Below, piece by piece: positions 17,341 through 26,437 of a DNA stretch of 64,000 bases (the stretch's first letter is position 1; every line of letters starts with the position of its first letter). The stretch comes from Pannonibacter sp. XCT-53 (GTDB lineage: Bacteria > Pseudomonadota > Alphaproteobacteria > Rhizobiales > Stappiaceae): positions 2,294,001 to 2,358,000 of the forward strand of contig NZ_JAABLQ010000001.1 of NCBI RefSeq assembly GCF_009915765.1. The letters are read 5' to 3'. Both the position numbers and the translations under genes were made by a program. The notes below the pieces were generated by a model. It ran no database searches, had not been told where the DNA came from, and saw nothing but the letters and a program-made list of their open reading frames with translations.

Positions 17341-17368
17341 AAAAGCCCCGCACCAAGCGGAAAAGGCT
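17341..17368 (-). terminator. Putative terminator of tRNA-Phe
   Basis: On the minus strand, 28 bases beyond the tRNA 3' end, AGCC-TTTT-CCGC-TTGGT-GCGG-GGCT forms a two-part stem followed by TTTT. It fits an intrinsic terminator for the tRNA transcript. Confidence 0.5.
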
Positions 17369-17395
17369 CAACAATACAGGGGATTGGGTTGGAAG

Positions 17396-17471
17396 TGGTG
17401 CCCAGAGCCGGAATCGAACCAGCGACACGCGGATTTTCAATCCGCTGCTCTACCAACTGAGCTATCTGGGC
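17396..17471 (-). tRNA. tRNA-Phe (GAA)
   Basis: A 76-base tRNA including an encoded CCA. The acceptor stem is GCCCAGA/TCTGGGC, the D-arm TAGCTCAGTTGGTAGAGC, the anticodon loop TTGAAAA with GAA, and the T-loop GGTTCGATTCC. It closely resembles bacterial tRNA-Phe. It stands alone between the araC region and the FecR gene. Confidence 0.97.
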
Positions 17472-17759
17472 ACTTCTTCGAGGCGCTGTCCGGAGGTCGC
17501 AACCGCCGGAAGCCCGGGTCTTATAGGAGACAAATCCGGCCTTGTCCAGCACCCCGGCAAAACTTTTCGGCCTGGGGAAAACTCTTTTCGCAGGCCCGCC
17601 GCAAATGCGGTTTGTTTCGCGTCCTCAAAAGCTTAGCGGCGGAGCGCTGCTGCCTCCGCCGCCAGGACCTGGCCTCGCGTCAGGCCCGCGTCAAGCCCGT
17701 TCAGGGACCTGTGCCGGGCCCGTGCCAGGACCAATGCAGGGCCTGTGTTGTGCCGGGCG

Positions 17760-20700
17760 TCAGGGCTTCTCGCCGACCACGATCCCGGTCGCCGACCAGG
17801 CCCCGTCGAAGGCGGAGAAACTGCCCACGACCCCATCCACCGGGCTCGTCGGCCCCTCGACCAGCGAGGCGTTGAAGCTGCCGGTCATCGACGCCCCGTC
17901 GGTGATCGACCCGGAGTAGCGGTTCTTGTCATCGAGCGGGCTGCCGGCGGTCAGGGCCGACGTGAAGTCGCGTCCGTCGAAATCGGAGATCGACGCCGAC
18001 CCCGTGCGGGCCGCGAAGTCCACCGACATGCTGAAGCCGCCGCCTGCCAGATACTGCGCGCCGCCGTTGACGACGGAGCCGACGGCGTGGCCCGTGTAGG
18101 TGGCCGTGCCGGTGGTCGGCATGTCGCCCGGCCCGAGGATGCGCCCGGCCGCCCAGGTGCCCAGATGCACCTGGTTCAGCTGGTCGGGGGCGGAGGGCAC
18201 GGCATTGTCCGTGGCGATGCTCGTGCCCCAGTAGCCCCATTCCAGGAAGGCGCAGGTGCATTTCTGGCCCGGGGCGAACAGGCCGGCATCGCCGTTGGCC
18301 ACCAGGGTGGAGGGCAGGAAGTAGCTCCTGGCCGAGGCATCGAGCGAGGCATTGCCGGCATTGTCGACAATCGTCGGCGAACTGCTGCCGGAGTTGCTCT
18401 CGGCCGCCGCATAGCGGTCGTCGTCGATGAACACCGACCGGCGCGGATCCTCGACGGCGGTGGATTCGTCGCCGAAGCTGATGTCCAGCGTCATGCCCTG
18501 ATCGGTGCTGCTGACGGGATCATCCTGATATCCGGTTTCGGTCAGCCGCATGGTGGCAGACACCGACTTGCGCGTCGCATCGAAGTCCACCGACATGTCG
18601 AGCGGATGCACCGAGGTCAGCACCTTGGCCAGGAGACCGCCCGAGCCGTCGGGCTGCTGCAGCACGCCGGCCGAGAAGCCGGCGATGCCGCGGTCGGAGC
18701 GGACCAGCGTCGCGGCATCGGTCGAGGCCTGCAGGTTGGCGACATGCATCGAGCCGGAGACCTGACGCGACGGCGTGATGGCGGAGGGCACCACGGCGAA
18801 GCTGTCGCGGAAGGGATCATTGCCGAGATCGGCGCCCAGAACGAAGTTCTGCGCATTGTTGCCGAAGGCATGGGCCCCGCTCAGGCCGGCGACCGACCGG
18901 ATGCGACCGGAGAAATTGGCGGAGGCCTCGACACTGCTCGCCTGATAGCCGCCGCGCCGCTGTCCCTGCATCTTCAGCGACACCGTGTCGTCGAAGACCT
19001 CGCCGGCAAACAGGCTGACGAAGGACTTCTGCTGGCTGCCCTTGCCGTCCACGTGGAAGGACGAGGCGAGCGCCAGCGGACGGGTCGTGACGGTGGCGCC
19101 GGTGCCCTCCAGAACCGACAGGCCCGAGGAGCGGACGCCGGCCATGAAGTCGCGGCCCAGCGACTCGGTGGCAACCGGGTTCACGAACAGCGCCTTCGAG
19201 GTGACGATGTCCGGGCTCACGCCTGCCGGGTCCTCGCCGAAGCGGATGGCCTGCTGCAGGTCGCCTTCGAGCGTGTAGCTGCGCAGCTTCGGCCCGCCGC
19301 TCGCCACCACCATCGGGGCGAAGCTGGTCGGCGTGCCGCCGATCAGGAACAGCATGTCGGCCAGCGCGCCCTCGAAGGTCGGATCGGGGACAAGCGTGTA
19401 GGCACCCTGATAGGCGAGCGCGAAGAAGCCATGGCTGCCGCGATAGTAGGCTCCGCGACCGATGTCGATGATCGCACCCTGGGTGGCGGTGTTGATCGTC
19501 GGCAGCGCCGGCACGCGGTCGATGGCGAGGGCGCCGAAATGCTTGCCCGAGGCGGTGACGGCAGAGGTGAAGTAATGCAGGCCGCTCGAGGTCGGCACCG
19601 GCACGGACACGGTGACCCCGTTCGCCGCGCCGCGCAGGATCGACCCGTCGGTCGTGCCCCCGGCTGCCATGGCGGCATTGCCGTTGGCTTGCAGCGTCAG
19701 CGTGGCGGTTCCGGTCGAGCTGCCGTTGTGGCCGAGAATCCCCTGCGCTCCCGGATTGGAGACGATTTCGCCCCCCCCTGGCGCCTCGTAGCCGCTCGGG
19801 CTGGCGAAGATCAGCCGGGCCTGAACCTCCTGCGTGCTCGGGCCGGGAGTGGGATTCGGGTTCGGATTGGGGTTCGGGTTCGGGTTCGGGTTCGGATTGG
19901 GGCTCGGTCCCGGATCCGGCGTGGGCGTGGGCGTGGGATCCGGCGTCGGGGTCGGCGTCGGTTCCGGATCGGGCTTGGTCGGCTGGTTGGGATCCGGCAC
20001 GGGATCCGGCGTCGGCGACGGGTCCGGGGTTGGCGTGGGAGTCGGCGTCGGGCTCGGGTCCGGGCTCGGGTTGGGGCTCGGGGTCGGCTCCGGATCAGGC
20101 TTCGGCGTCGGGGTGACGGCGGTGCCCTTGTCCAGCTGGGCGACCTGGATCAGGTTGCCTTCGACCTGGTCGAGTTCGGTGGCCCGGACCACAGGGGGCT
20201 TGGGCACCGGCAGGGTGCGGATGGTGCCGAGGCCGGAGTTGACACCCTGGATGCCGGAACTGGCCACCTGCGTGTCGGTGGGCGGGTTGGCGATGCCGCC
20301 CGTCTGGCCCGGCCGGCCGCCGAGCGCATTCTGGATGCTGCCGAGATCGGTGCGGCTCGTGCGGCGGATCTGCGGCCCCTGTCCGGAGCTCTGCTCGCCC
20401 ACCGCAATGGTGTAGCCGGCCTCATAGACCCGTTCGCTGCGGCCGTCCGGACCGGTGAAGGTCAGTTCCTTGCCATAGATCAGCGAGAAGGTGGCGCCGT
20501 CGTCGTCCACGTCCATGTTGGCGATGCCGCCGCGGATGCCGATCGTGCCGACGGGCGTGTTGACGCTGACGCCCTCCTGCGTCTTCGAGAGCTTGCCGCC
20601 GACGAACCGGGCCACGCCCTTGCCGAAGGAGGCCACCAGCTTGCCGGTGCCGGCGGCCGGGTCATAGACGAACTCGTCGATCACGAGATCGGAATTGGCC

Positions 20701-20948
20701 CCCACGGTGAAGGTCGATCCATCCACCAGCAGCACCTGCACCAGGCCCGACCCGCCGGTCTCGATGCGCTCCCGGAAGATGATGCTGTTGCCGAGAATGA
20801 TGGTGCGCGTCGGCTGGCCGGACGGTGTGCCCTGGGCCTGCTTGTTGACGGCTGCCGCCACGCCGACGTCCTGATTGGCCAGGACCGGGGTCGCCGCGCC
20901 ACCCAGCACGGTGAGGGACAGGAGAGTTGCGACAAGGCGCGTGGTCAT
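17760..20948 (-). CDS. Exported FecR-domain protein with Pro-rich linker and TbpB-like barrel end (Slam cargo candidate)
   Basis: Large exported protein of 1062 aa. A signal peptide ends near VLA-NQ (residue 24) with no lipobox Cys. A FecR domain follows at ~45-185 (SIIFRERIETGGSGLVQVLL, then SVNTPVGTIGIRGG). Residues ~280-370 are an extended Pro linker of alternating TP, DP and NP. Residues ~375-890 are beta-rich and unassigned. The last ~170 residues (CTCAFLEWGYWG to SAFDGAWSATGIVVGEK) look like the eight-stranded barrel found in TbpB, HphA and other Slam substrates. Eleven bases downstream on the same strand is a Slam-like gene's stop-proximal side, that is, Slam is transcribed first. Barrel assignment is by pattern. 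Confidence 0.72.
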   Translation of the reverse strand: MTTRLVATLLSLTVLGGAATPVLANQDVGVAAAVNKQAQGTPSGQPTRTIILGNSIIFRERIETGGSGLVQVLLVDGSTFTVGANSDLVIDEFVYDPAAGTGKLVASFGKGVARFVGGKLSKTQEGVSVNTPVGTIGIRGGIANMDVDDDGATFSLIYGKELTFTGPDGRSERVYEAGYTIAVGEQSSGQGPQIRRTSRTDLGSIQNALGGRPGQTGGIANPPTDTQVASSGIQGVNSGLGTIRTLPVPKPPVVRATELDQVEGNLIQVAQLDKGTAVTPTPKPDPEPTPSPNPSPDPSPTPTPTPTPDPSPTPDPVPDPNQPTKPDPEPTPTPTPDPTPTPTPDPGPSPNPNPNPNPNPNPNPNPTPGPSTQEVQARLIFASPSGYEAPGGGEIVSNPGAQGILGHNGSSTGTATLTLQANGNAAMAAGGTTDGSILRGAANGVTVSVPVPTSSGLHYFTSAVTASGKHFGALAIDRVPALPTINTATQGAIIDIGRGAYYRGSHGFFALAYQGAYTLVPDPTFEGALADMLFLIGGTPTSFAPMVVASGGPKLRSYTLEGDLQQAIRFGEDPAGVSPDIVTSKALFVNPVATESLGRDFMAGVRSSGLSVLEGTGATVTTRPLALASSFHVDGKGSQQKSFVSLFAGEVFDDTVSLKMQGQRRGGYQASSVEASANFSGRIRSVAGLSGAHAFGNNAQNFVLGADLGNDPFRDSFAVVPSAITPSRQVSGSMHVANLQASTDAATLVRSDRGIAGFSAGVLQQPDGSGGLLAKVLTSVHPLDMSVDFDATRKSVSATMRLTETGYQDDPVSSTDQGMTLDISFGDESTAVEDPRRSVFIDDDRYAAAESNSGSSSPTIVDNAGNASLDASARSYFLPSTLVANGDAGLFAPGQKCTCAFLEWGYWGTSIATDNAVPSAPDQLNQVHLGTWAAGRILGPGDMPTTGTATYTGHAVGSVVNGGAQYLAGGGFSMSVDFAARTGSASISDFDGRDFTSALTAGSPLDDKNRYSGSITDGASMTGSFNASLVEGPTSPVDGVVGSFSAFDGAWSATGIVVGEKP

Positions 20949-20959
20949 CGCCGGGGCTC

Positions 20960-22366
20960 CTAGAACCGCTGCATCAGCGTCACCATGCCGAGGGCATTGG
21001 TGTAGTCGTTGAGATCATAGGTCGATTGCTGCCGCCGCAGCTCGCCGGTCAGCGCCACGGCGGTGCCGCGCCCGCCCACGGGCATCGTCAGCACCGAGCG
21101 CAGCCAGGCCTCGTTGTCGCGCTGGCTGCGGCTGCGGTTGACGAGCGGATCCGGCCTGGAGAAGCCGCGCCGCGTGTAGCCGGCCTCCAGATCGATGGAC
21201 CAGGGCCCGGCCTCGCCGCCGAAGGGCGAGGCGAAGCGATAGGTGAGGCCGGCCGAGACGCCCCCCTCCAGGCTGGTCTTCCAGCCCACGCGGGCATCCT
21301 CGTAGTCGGCCATCACCGACAGGCGGCCGGTGAAGGCGGCCGTGAAGCGGTGATGGTAGGTCGCCACCGCCCGGACCGCATAGCCGGCCCGGTCGGAGGC
21401 GGTGGGATAGCGCGCCGTGTCGTTGAACCAGCGCCGCCGCACCTCCAGCCGGGCGTTGATCTCGTCCTTCTCCCGCACCCGCATGCCGAGGCGCAGGCCG
21501 GCGCCCACGCCGGCGCTGTAATTGGCCCCGTCCAGGCGGATGCCGTTGACGATGCCGTAGAGGCCGAGCCGGGCGTCGTCGATGCCGAAGCGCGCCAGAT
21601 TGAGGGTCGGGCCGGCGGTCAGCTCCGCCATTTCCGTGTTCAGCCGGTCAAGGCGGCCGTAGCGCGCGCCGTAGAACACCAGATCCGCCTCGAGGCTGTC
21701 CCCCTGAAGCCCGAGGTCGTAGGAAAAGTTCACGTTGCCGGACAGGAAGCCGTTCACGTCGGACTTGCCGGTGGCGGTGTCGTCCAGCAGGAAGGTCGTG
21801 CCATTCAGCTGGATGCGTCGGCCTTCCGGCGAGGCATTGGCGTTGGACTGGACCCGGACCCCCGTCGTCAGCATGCCGCTGACCTTGGCGGGGGCCTCCT
21901 TGCGGGCGATTGCGGCAAGATAGGTCTCGACCCGTTCCGCCACCTGGGGCGGCACATTCGGGGCGGCGAGCGCGCTCTCGAAATAGGTTGCCGCCACATC
22001 CTCCGCGCCGAGGCGGAGATACAGCACGCCCAGTTCCAGCTGCACCCGCGGCAGCCCGGGCGCAAACACCAGCATCCGCTCCAGCGTGCTGATCGCGGCC
22101 TCGTAGTCACCGACCTGGGCCGACACCATGGCGTATTCAAAGGCGGCGTCGAGGTTGGCAGGATCAGCCAGCGAGGCCTGCAGCAGGGCCGCCTGTCGCG
22201 CCTTCATCTCGGCCGAGCCGAGCACGGCGCCCTGCGCCAGGGCACCGGGTCCCGTCGGGGTGGCAAGCCCTGCCGCCGCCAGCAACAGGCCGAGCGCCGC
22301 CAGGGCGGCGCGCCGGCGCCCCCGGCCGCGCGCCTGCACGCCTGCGTGGCCGCGCGCGCGCCTCAC
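20960..22366 (-). CDS. Slam-like outer-membrane protein (TPR + DUF560 barrel), type XI secretion
   Basis: Predicted outer-membrane translocon of 468 aa. GTG 22366 is preceded by GAGGGGGCACAG and gives an Arg-rich signal peptide (RRRAALAALGLLLAAAGLA); the longer frame to 22576 lacks a plausible start. Residues ~50-160 form TPR helices (AAFEYAMVSAQVGDYEAAI, LPRVQLELGVLYLRLG). The rest is an alternating beta-barrel ending in Phe (MVTLMQRF), typical of outer-membrane proteins and of the DUF560 barrel of Slam. Slam proteins move lipoproteins or soluble haemophores to the surface, and their genes adjoin cargo. The next gene on this strand is the FecR-barrel protein. Confidence 0.75.
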   Translation of the reverse strand: MRRARGHAGVQARGRGRRRAALAALGLLLAAAGLATPTGPGALAQGAVLGSAEMKARQAALLQASLADPANLDAAFEYAMVSAQVGDYEAAISTLERMLVFAPGLPRVQLELGVLYLRLGAEDVAATYFESALAAPNVPPQVAERVETYLAAIARKEAPAKVSGMLTTGVRVQSNANASPEGRRIQLNGTTFLLDDTATGKSDVNGFLSGNVNFSYDLGLQGDSLEADLVFYGARYGRLDRLNTEMAELTAGPTLNLARFGIDDARLGLYGIVNGIRLDGANYSAGVGAGLRLGMRVREKDEINARLEVRRRWFNDTARYPTASDRAGYAVRAVATYHHRFTAAFTGRLSVMADYEDARVGWKTSLEGGVSAGLTYRFASPFGGEAGPWSIDLEAGYTRRGFSRPDPLVNRSRSQRDNEAWLRSVLTMPVGGRGTAVALTGELRRQQSTYDLNDYTNALGMVTLMQRF

Positions 22367-22731
22367 CTGTGCCCCCTCAAGACGCGACACAGGACGGGCC
22401 TCGGGATGCCCGGCCGGACGAGCGCCCTCACCCGTGTCCTGGCCGCGCTCCGGGCGCGCTTCGCTCACGGCGTACTCGATCACCCCCAAGACGAAACTCC
22501 GACACCTGGAATGACTTAACAGTTTGTAAATCTTGCCCAATGCCAGACATGTACAGGAGCTTCCGCACGGAGGCAAAGGCTGCAGCCGGCCGCGTCGGGA
22601 AAAATGCGGGCCGCAATTTGCGCAGGGGCAGGCGCCCCTTGGCTAAGCAATTGACATTTTTAATCAAATCAGGCGCGCCAGCGAACCGGCGCGCCTTTGG
22701 GTCCACGATGACAAAAACGGGGTCGATCGGC
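22367..22731. other. Intergenic region between the 5'-nucleotidase 3' end and Slam
   Basis: A 365-base gap. Its AT-richer centre (22500-22560, GACTTAACAGTTTGTAAATC) probably contains the Slam promoter on the minus strand; no clear -35/-10 pair is seen. A hairpin terminator lies at 22671-22696. A plus-strand TTGACA at 22651 has no gene in front of it. Confidence 0.45.
22671..22696 (-). terminator. Terminator hairpin after the 5'-nucleotidase
   Basis: AGGCGCGCC (22671-22679) and GGCGCGCCT (22688-22696) form a perfect nine-base stem with an eight-base loop, 36 bases past the stop on the minus strand. It is followed by the T-rich GATTTGATTAAAAATG. Confidence 0.7.
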
Positions 22732-24345
22732 CTATTTCACTTCGGTGATGCGGCCGTCGGTGTAGGGCGTGTAGTCCTTGCTGGCGGCGATGAAGTCGGC
22801 CACCACCTGATCCAGACCCGGGCCGAAGTCATAGGCATTCATGCCGGCCTTGGCGAAGACGCCGTAGCCGTCGCCGCCGGCGCGCATGTAGTTGTTGGTT
22901 GCAACGCCATAGACCTTGTCCGGATCGATCGGCGTCCAGGCGCCGTTTTCCATCACCTCGACGGTGATGATGCGGCCTTCGCCGGCCGGCTTGGCGCGGG
23001 TCCACTTGAAGCGGAGGCCGGAGACCTGCGGGAATCGGCCGGCGGCTTCCTCGACCTTGGAGACGCCGTTCTCGAGCGCGGCCACGATGTCGGAGCCCTT
23101 GACCTGGAAGGTCGCCAGCGTGTTCTGGAACGGCAGCACGGTCAGCACTTCACCCATGGTGACCTCGCCGGCGTCGATCGAGGCACGGGCGCCGCCGCCG
23201 TTCTGGATCGCGATCTGCACGCCCTGCCCCTTCACGCGGTCGAGCATGGCATCGGTGATCAGGTTGCCCATCTGGCATTCGGTGGAGCGGCAGGTGTCGC
23301 GCGAGCCGTCGATGGCGGCTGCGGCCGAGCCGATCACCTTGGCGCGCAGTTCTTCCAGCGGCTTGGCCAGTTCCGCCACGCGGGCAGCGACGGCCGCGTC
23401 GGGCTCGACCGACTTGTCCAGAAGGATCGGCTCGCCCTTGGCCGAGACCAGCGTGCCGGCGTCGTCGAAGGTCAGCTCGATCTCGCCCAGGTACTTGCTG
23501 TAGGCATAGGCCTGAACGATCGGCACGTCCTGGCCGGCCGGGTTCTTCACCAGGGTCGGATAGGGGCCGGCGGCCTTGTCATTGGTGTTGGACAGGAGCG
23601 TGTGCGAATGGCCGCCGACAATGGCGTCGATGCCGGCAACGCGCGCGGCGATCTCCATGTCGCGCGGCAGGCCGACATGGGTCAGTGCGATGATCTTGGT
23701 GATGCCGGCAAGCTCGAAGGCATCGACGGCACCCTTCAGGTAGTCTTCCGAGGCGATGAAGCGCACGCCCTTGCCCGGGGACGAGGTCTCGCCCGTGTCC
23801 TCGGCCAGCGTCGCCACCACGGCGATCTTCTCGCCGCCGACCTCGAGCACCACCGCACCCGGCAGCTTGCCGTTCAGCAGCGGTTCGCCCGTGACGTCGG
23901 TGTTGCCCGAGATGACCGGGAACCTGACCTGGCCGATGAAGTCGGCGAGCCCCTGCGGACCATCGTCGAACTCGTGGTTGCCGACGGCCATGGCGTCATA
24001 GCCGATCATGTTCATGAACTCGGCCGTGTCCTTGCCCTTGTAGGTCGTGTAGAACAGCGAGCCCTGGAACTGGTCGCCCGCGTCGAGGACGATCACGTTC
24101 TTGCCCTCGGCCGCCAGCGCCTTGCGCCGCTCGTCGATCTTGGCCTTGACCCGGGCGACGCCGCCGAAGCACTCGCCCTTCTGGTTCTCGTCGGCGCTGC
24201 AGGTGGAATCGAACTTGTTGATCTGCTCGATGCGGCTGTGCAGGTCATTGGTATGCAGGATCGTGATGGAATAATCGGCCAGCGCGGCCCCGCCCATCGC
24301 CAGAACGGCAAATGCTGCGGTGGCGCCGAAAAGCATATGTCTCAT
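22732..24345 (-). CDS. Periplasmic 5'-nucleotidase / metallophosphoesterase (UshA/2',3'-cyclic-nucleotide type)
   Basis: Hydrolyses extracellular nucleotides for phosphate and nucleoside recovery; 537 aa from ATG 24345, which has GAGGCG upstream and opens a signal peptide ending near AALA. Metal-site motifs run in order: HTNDLH, DAGDQFQGS, GNHEFD and GGHSH. The C-terminal 5'-nucleotidase domain carries the substrate stack (NGGGARASIDAGEVTMGEV). It is monocistronic, with a terminator behind it and a 14-bp palindrome 187 bases upstream that may be an operator. Confidence 0.9.
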   Translation of the reverse strand: MRHMLFGATAAFAVLAMGGAALADYSITILHTNDLHSRIEQINKFDSTCSADENQKGECFGGVARVKAKIDERRKALAAEGKNVIVLDAGDQFQGSLFYTTYKGKDTAEFMNMIGYDAMAVGNHEFDDGPQGLADFIGQVRFPVISGNTDVTGEPLLNGKLPGAVVLEVGGEKIAVVATLAEDTGETSSPGKGVRFIASEDYLKGAVDAFELAGITKIIALTHVGLPRDMEIAARVAGIDAIVGGHSHTLLSNTNDKAAGPYPTLVKNPAGQDVPIVQAYAYSKYLGEIELTFDDAGTLVSAKGEPILLDKSVEPDAAVAARVAELAKPLEELRAKVIGSAAAAIDGSRDTCRSTECQMGNLITDAMLDRVKGQGVQIAIQNGGGARASIDAGEVTMGEVLTVLPFQNTLATFQVKGSDIVAALENGVSKVEEAAGRFPQVSGLRFKWTRAKPAGEGRIITVEVMENGAWTPIDPDKVYGVATNNYMRAGGDGYGVFAKAGMNAYDFGPGLDQVVADFIAASKDYTPYTDGRITEVK

Positions 24346-24531
24346 GATCGCCTCGCCAAACCCGGGGCCTTGCGGCCCTGTTACAATCATGGGGACGTAA
24401 CACAGCACTGCGACGCTTTTGTTTCCGCGCCGTCATCGTCTCTGGCGCCGGATCCAGGCCGGATCCGTGGCCGATCCGGTCGGTCTGCACGGGCGGCAGA
24501 CGGCGCACCCCCATTGAAGGGTGAAAATATT

Positions 24532-24545
24532 TTCAGGACAAGCAG
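24532..24545. promoter_or_regulatory. 14-bp AT-rich perfect palindrome
   Basis: TGAAAATATTTTCA stands out in GC-rich surroundings, 187 bases upstream of the 5'-nucleotidase and past the 3' end of yacG. The TGA-N8-TCA form recalls metal- or nutrient-responsive operators, but no known box matches exactly. Confidence 0.4.
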
Positions 24546-24626
24546 ATATTCTCAAGCCGGCTCAGGATTTTGCCGCCCGCAGGCGGTCGTGCGCGCGTCG
24601 GGGCGCAGGGCGGCGGAGGCGCTCCC

Positions 24627-24839
24627 TCAGGGCTGGTCGTCGGCGTCCGGCAGGTCGTCGAACTCGACGACCGGAATGCCGTAGGAGCCCGACAGCCAGC
24701 GGTTGAGGTCAACCTTGGCGCAGCGGTCGCTGCAGAAGGGATAGTCCTGCGGCGTCGACAGTTTCGAGCAGACCGGACAGGGGCGCATGCGCCGTCCGGC
24801 GGTCCCGTCGGCCTCTGGCTGTGTCGGGTCCTTGGCCAT
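24627..24839 (-). CDS. yacG: DNA gyrase inhibitor YacG
   Basis: Small zinc protein of 70 aa that binds GyrB in E. coli. The four ligands are visible as CPVC (C21, C24) and CSDRC (C36, C40), followed by the conserved DLNRWLSGSYGIP. It starts eight bases after the maf stop, so it is the last gene of the maf-yacG operon, a common alphaproteobacterial arrangement. Confidence 0.93.
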   Translation of the reverse strand: MAKDPTQPEADGTAGRRMRPCPVCSKLSTPQDYPFCSDRCAKVDLNRWLSGSYGIPVVEFDDLPDADDQP

Positions 24840-24847
24840 CGGTCAGG

Positions 24848-25489
24848 TCACGCCGGCAGGCGCAGCGGATCGCGCCACAGGGCCCGCACGTCGATGCCGG
24901 CTCCCGACAGGAGGCTTGCGGTCTCGTAGAGCGGCAGGCCGACAACGTTCGGATAGGAGCCGGTCAGCTTGACGACGAAGGCGCCGGCCAGTCCCTGGAT
25001 GGCATAGCCACCCGCCTTGCCGCGCCATTCGCCGGACGCAAGATAGTCGTCGCCTTCCTGGCGCGACAGCTTCTTGAAGCGCACCCGGGTCTCGACGATC
25101 TTGTGCCGCAGGCTGCCGCCCGGCAGCGCGACGGCAAGGCCGGTGTAGACGCGGTGACCACGGCCCGAGAGGAGCCCGAGGCAGGCCTCGGCCTGGTCGA
25201 TGGTCTCGGCCTTCGGCAGGATCCTGCGCCCGACGGCCACCACGGTGTCGGCGGCCAGCACGACGCAGTCGGCCAGTTCCGGCTGGCCGTTGGCCTGCTC
25301 GCGCACGGCGCGCGCCTTGGAGCGGGCGAGCCGCGTGGCCAGCGCACGCGGGCTTTCCCCGCGCAGCGGCGTCTCGTCAAGATCGGCCGGGATCAGGTGG
25401 CGCGGGTCGACGCCGATCTGCTGCAGCAGCGCCAGGCGGCGCGGCGAGGCAGACGCGAGGATCAGCGGAACTTGTGCGGCATCGCTCAT
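24848..25489 (-). CDS. maf: Maf-like nucleoside triphosphate pyrophosphatase
   Basis: House-cleaning nucleotide pyrophosphatase of 213 aa. The N-terminal signature [13 protein letters not shown], the catalytic [13 protein letters not shown] and the [27 protein letters not shown] segment are all present. It lies between infA (34-base gap) and yacG. Family substrates are dTTP/UTP or modified pyrimidines; which one applies is not clear from the sequence. Confidence 0.92.
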   Translation of the reverse strand: MSDAAQVPLILASASPRRLALLQQIGVDPRHLIPADLDETPLRGESPRALATRLARSKARAVREQANGQPELADCVVLAADTVVAVGRRILPKAETIDQAEACLGLLSGRGHRVYTGLAVALPGGSLRHKIVETRVRFKKLSRQEGDDYLASGEWRGKAGGYAIQGLAGAFVVKLTGSYPNVVGLPLYETASLLSGAGIDVRALWRDPLRLPA

Positions 25490-25523
25490 GATGATCGTGT
25501 CGTCCCGGCTGCCGGATGGCCGC

Positions 25524-25742
25524 TTACTTGAAGCGGTAGGTGATGCGGCCCTTGGTCAGGTCGTAAGGGGTCATCTCGACGAGAACCCGGTCGCCGGCCA
25601 GAACGCGGATGCGGTTCTTGCGCATGCGGCCCGCGGTGTGGGCAATGATTTCGTGATCGTTTTCGAGTCTCACGCGAAAGGTCGCGTTGGGCAGCAGTTC
25701 CGTGACGACGCCCGGAAACTCCAGAACTTCTTCCTTGGCCAT
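25524..25742 (-). CDS. infA: Translation initiation factor IF-1
   Basis: 72 aa S1-fold (OB) protein that binds the ribosomal A site during initiation. [20 protein letters not shown] and the [20 protein letters not shown] segment are diagnostic and the length is exact. It begins the infA-maf-yacG group after a 237-base gap (25743-25979) in which I see no further gene. Confidence 0.97.
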   Translation of the reverse strand: MAKEEVLEFPGVVTELLPNATFRVRLENDHEIIAHTAGRMRKNRIRVLAGDRVLVEMTPYDLTKGRITYRFK

Positions 25743-25979
25743 ATGGTATCCCGGTCAAACCGTTCTTGAAAGTGCGCGGAACCTAGCGGATCGCGCCGTG
25801 AATGTGAACAACGCAGTTGCCCCCGGAGGCCGTTTCCTCGAACGGGACGGGCAACGCAGGTTGGTCGACAGGTTGGTCGTCTGTGCGGCCGGACTGGACA
25901 CACGGGCCACACGCGGTCCGGTGCCCGTCAGGACGAAGCAGACACCGGCACTGCAAACCAGCACAGGGACGCGTACATA

Positions 25980-26432
25980 TCACCCACTGGGGGGCGGCGT
26001 CCAGTCCAGCCGCTTCTTGATGCGCATCATCAGCTGATCGCGCACCGTGCGGTAGGAATCGAGGATCTGGTCGCGGCTGCCGGTGGCAAGCGTCGGGTCC
26101 ATGGTCGGCCAGTATTCCACGTCCACGGCCTCGGTGCGGGTCAGCTCCAGCGCCTTGTGGTGGGCCTCAGGCGCCAGTGTCACCACGAGATCGAAGCCGG
26201 ATTCGTCCAGGTCCTCGAAGGTCCGGGGCTGGTGCCGGCTGGTGTCCATGCCGATCTCAGCCATGACCTGATCGACGAAGGGATCCCGGTCGCCGCGTTT
26301 CACGCCGGCCGACTTCACGTAGACACGCCCCGGGAACAGGGCGCTGGCGATCGCGGCCGCCATCGGGGAACGCACCGCATTCATCCCGCAGGCGAACAGG
26401 ACCGCAGTCGGACGCTTGCCCGGCTCGGTCAT
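25980..26432 (-). CDS. Low-molecular-weight phosphatase family protein (arsenate reductase-like)
   Basis: Cytoplasmic protein of 150 aa with the LMW-PTP fold. The P-loop Cys-x5-Arg-Ser is CGMNAVRS with Cys15, and YWPTMDPT near residue 110 supplies the Asp. These enzymes act as tyrosine phosphatases or thioredoxin-linked arsenate reductases. The setting between UPF0262 and infA is conserved in this clade and has no arsenic genes, so a phosphatase is more likely. It starts five bases after the UPF0262 stop. Confidence 0.87.
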   Translation of the reverse strand: MTEPGKRPTAVLFACGMNAVRSPMAAAIASALFPGRVYVKSAGVKRGDRDPFVDQVMAEIGMDTSRHQPRTFEDLDESGFDLVVTLAPEAHHKALELTRTEAVDVEYWPTMDPTLATGSRDQILDSYRTVRDQLMMRIKKRLDWTPPPSG

Positions 26433-26437
26433 GCCGC

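Noticed and set aside
17384..17875. Frames across tRNA-Phe such as PEPESNQRHADFQSAALPTELS
   Set aside because: This is a translated tRNA, a common artefact.
17745..20963. A 1072-aa plus-strand frame opposite the FecR protein
   Set aside because: Its low-complexity Arg/Val/Gly run is only the complement of the Pro linker codons.
22651..22656. Plus-strand TTGACA box
   Set aside because: No gene lies downstream on that strand; it sits beside the terminator of the minus-strand gene.
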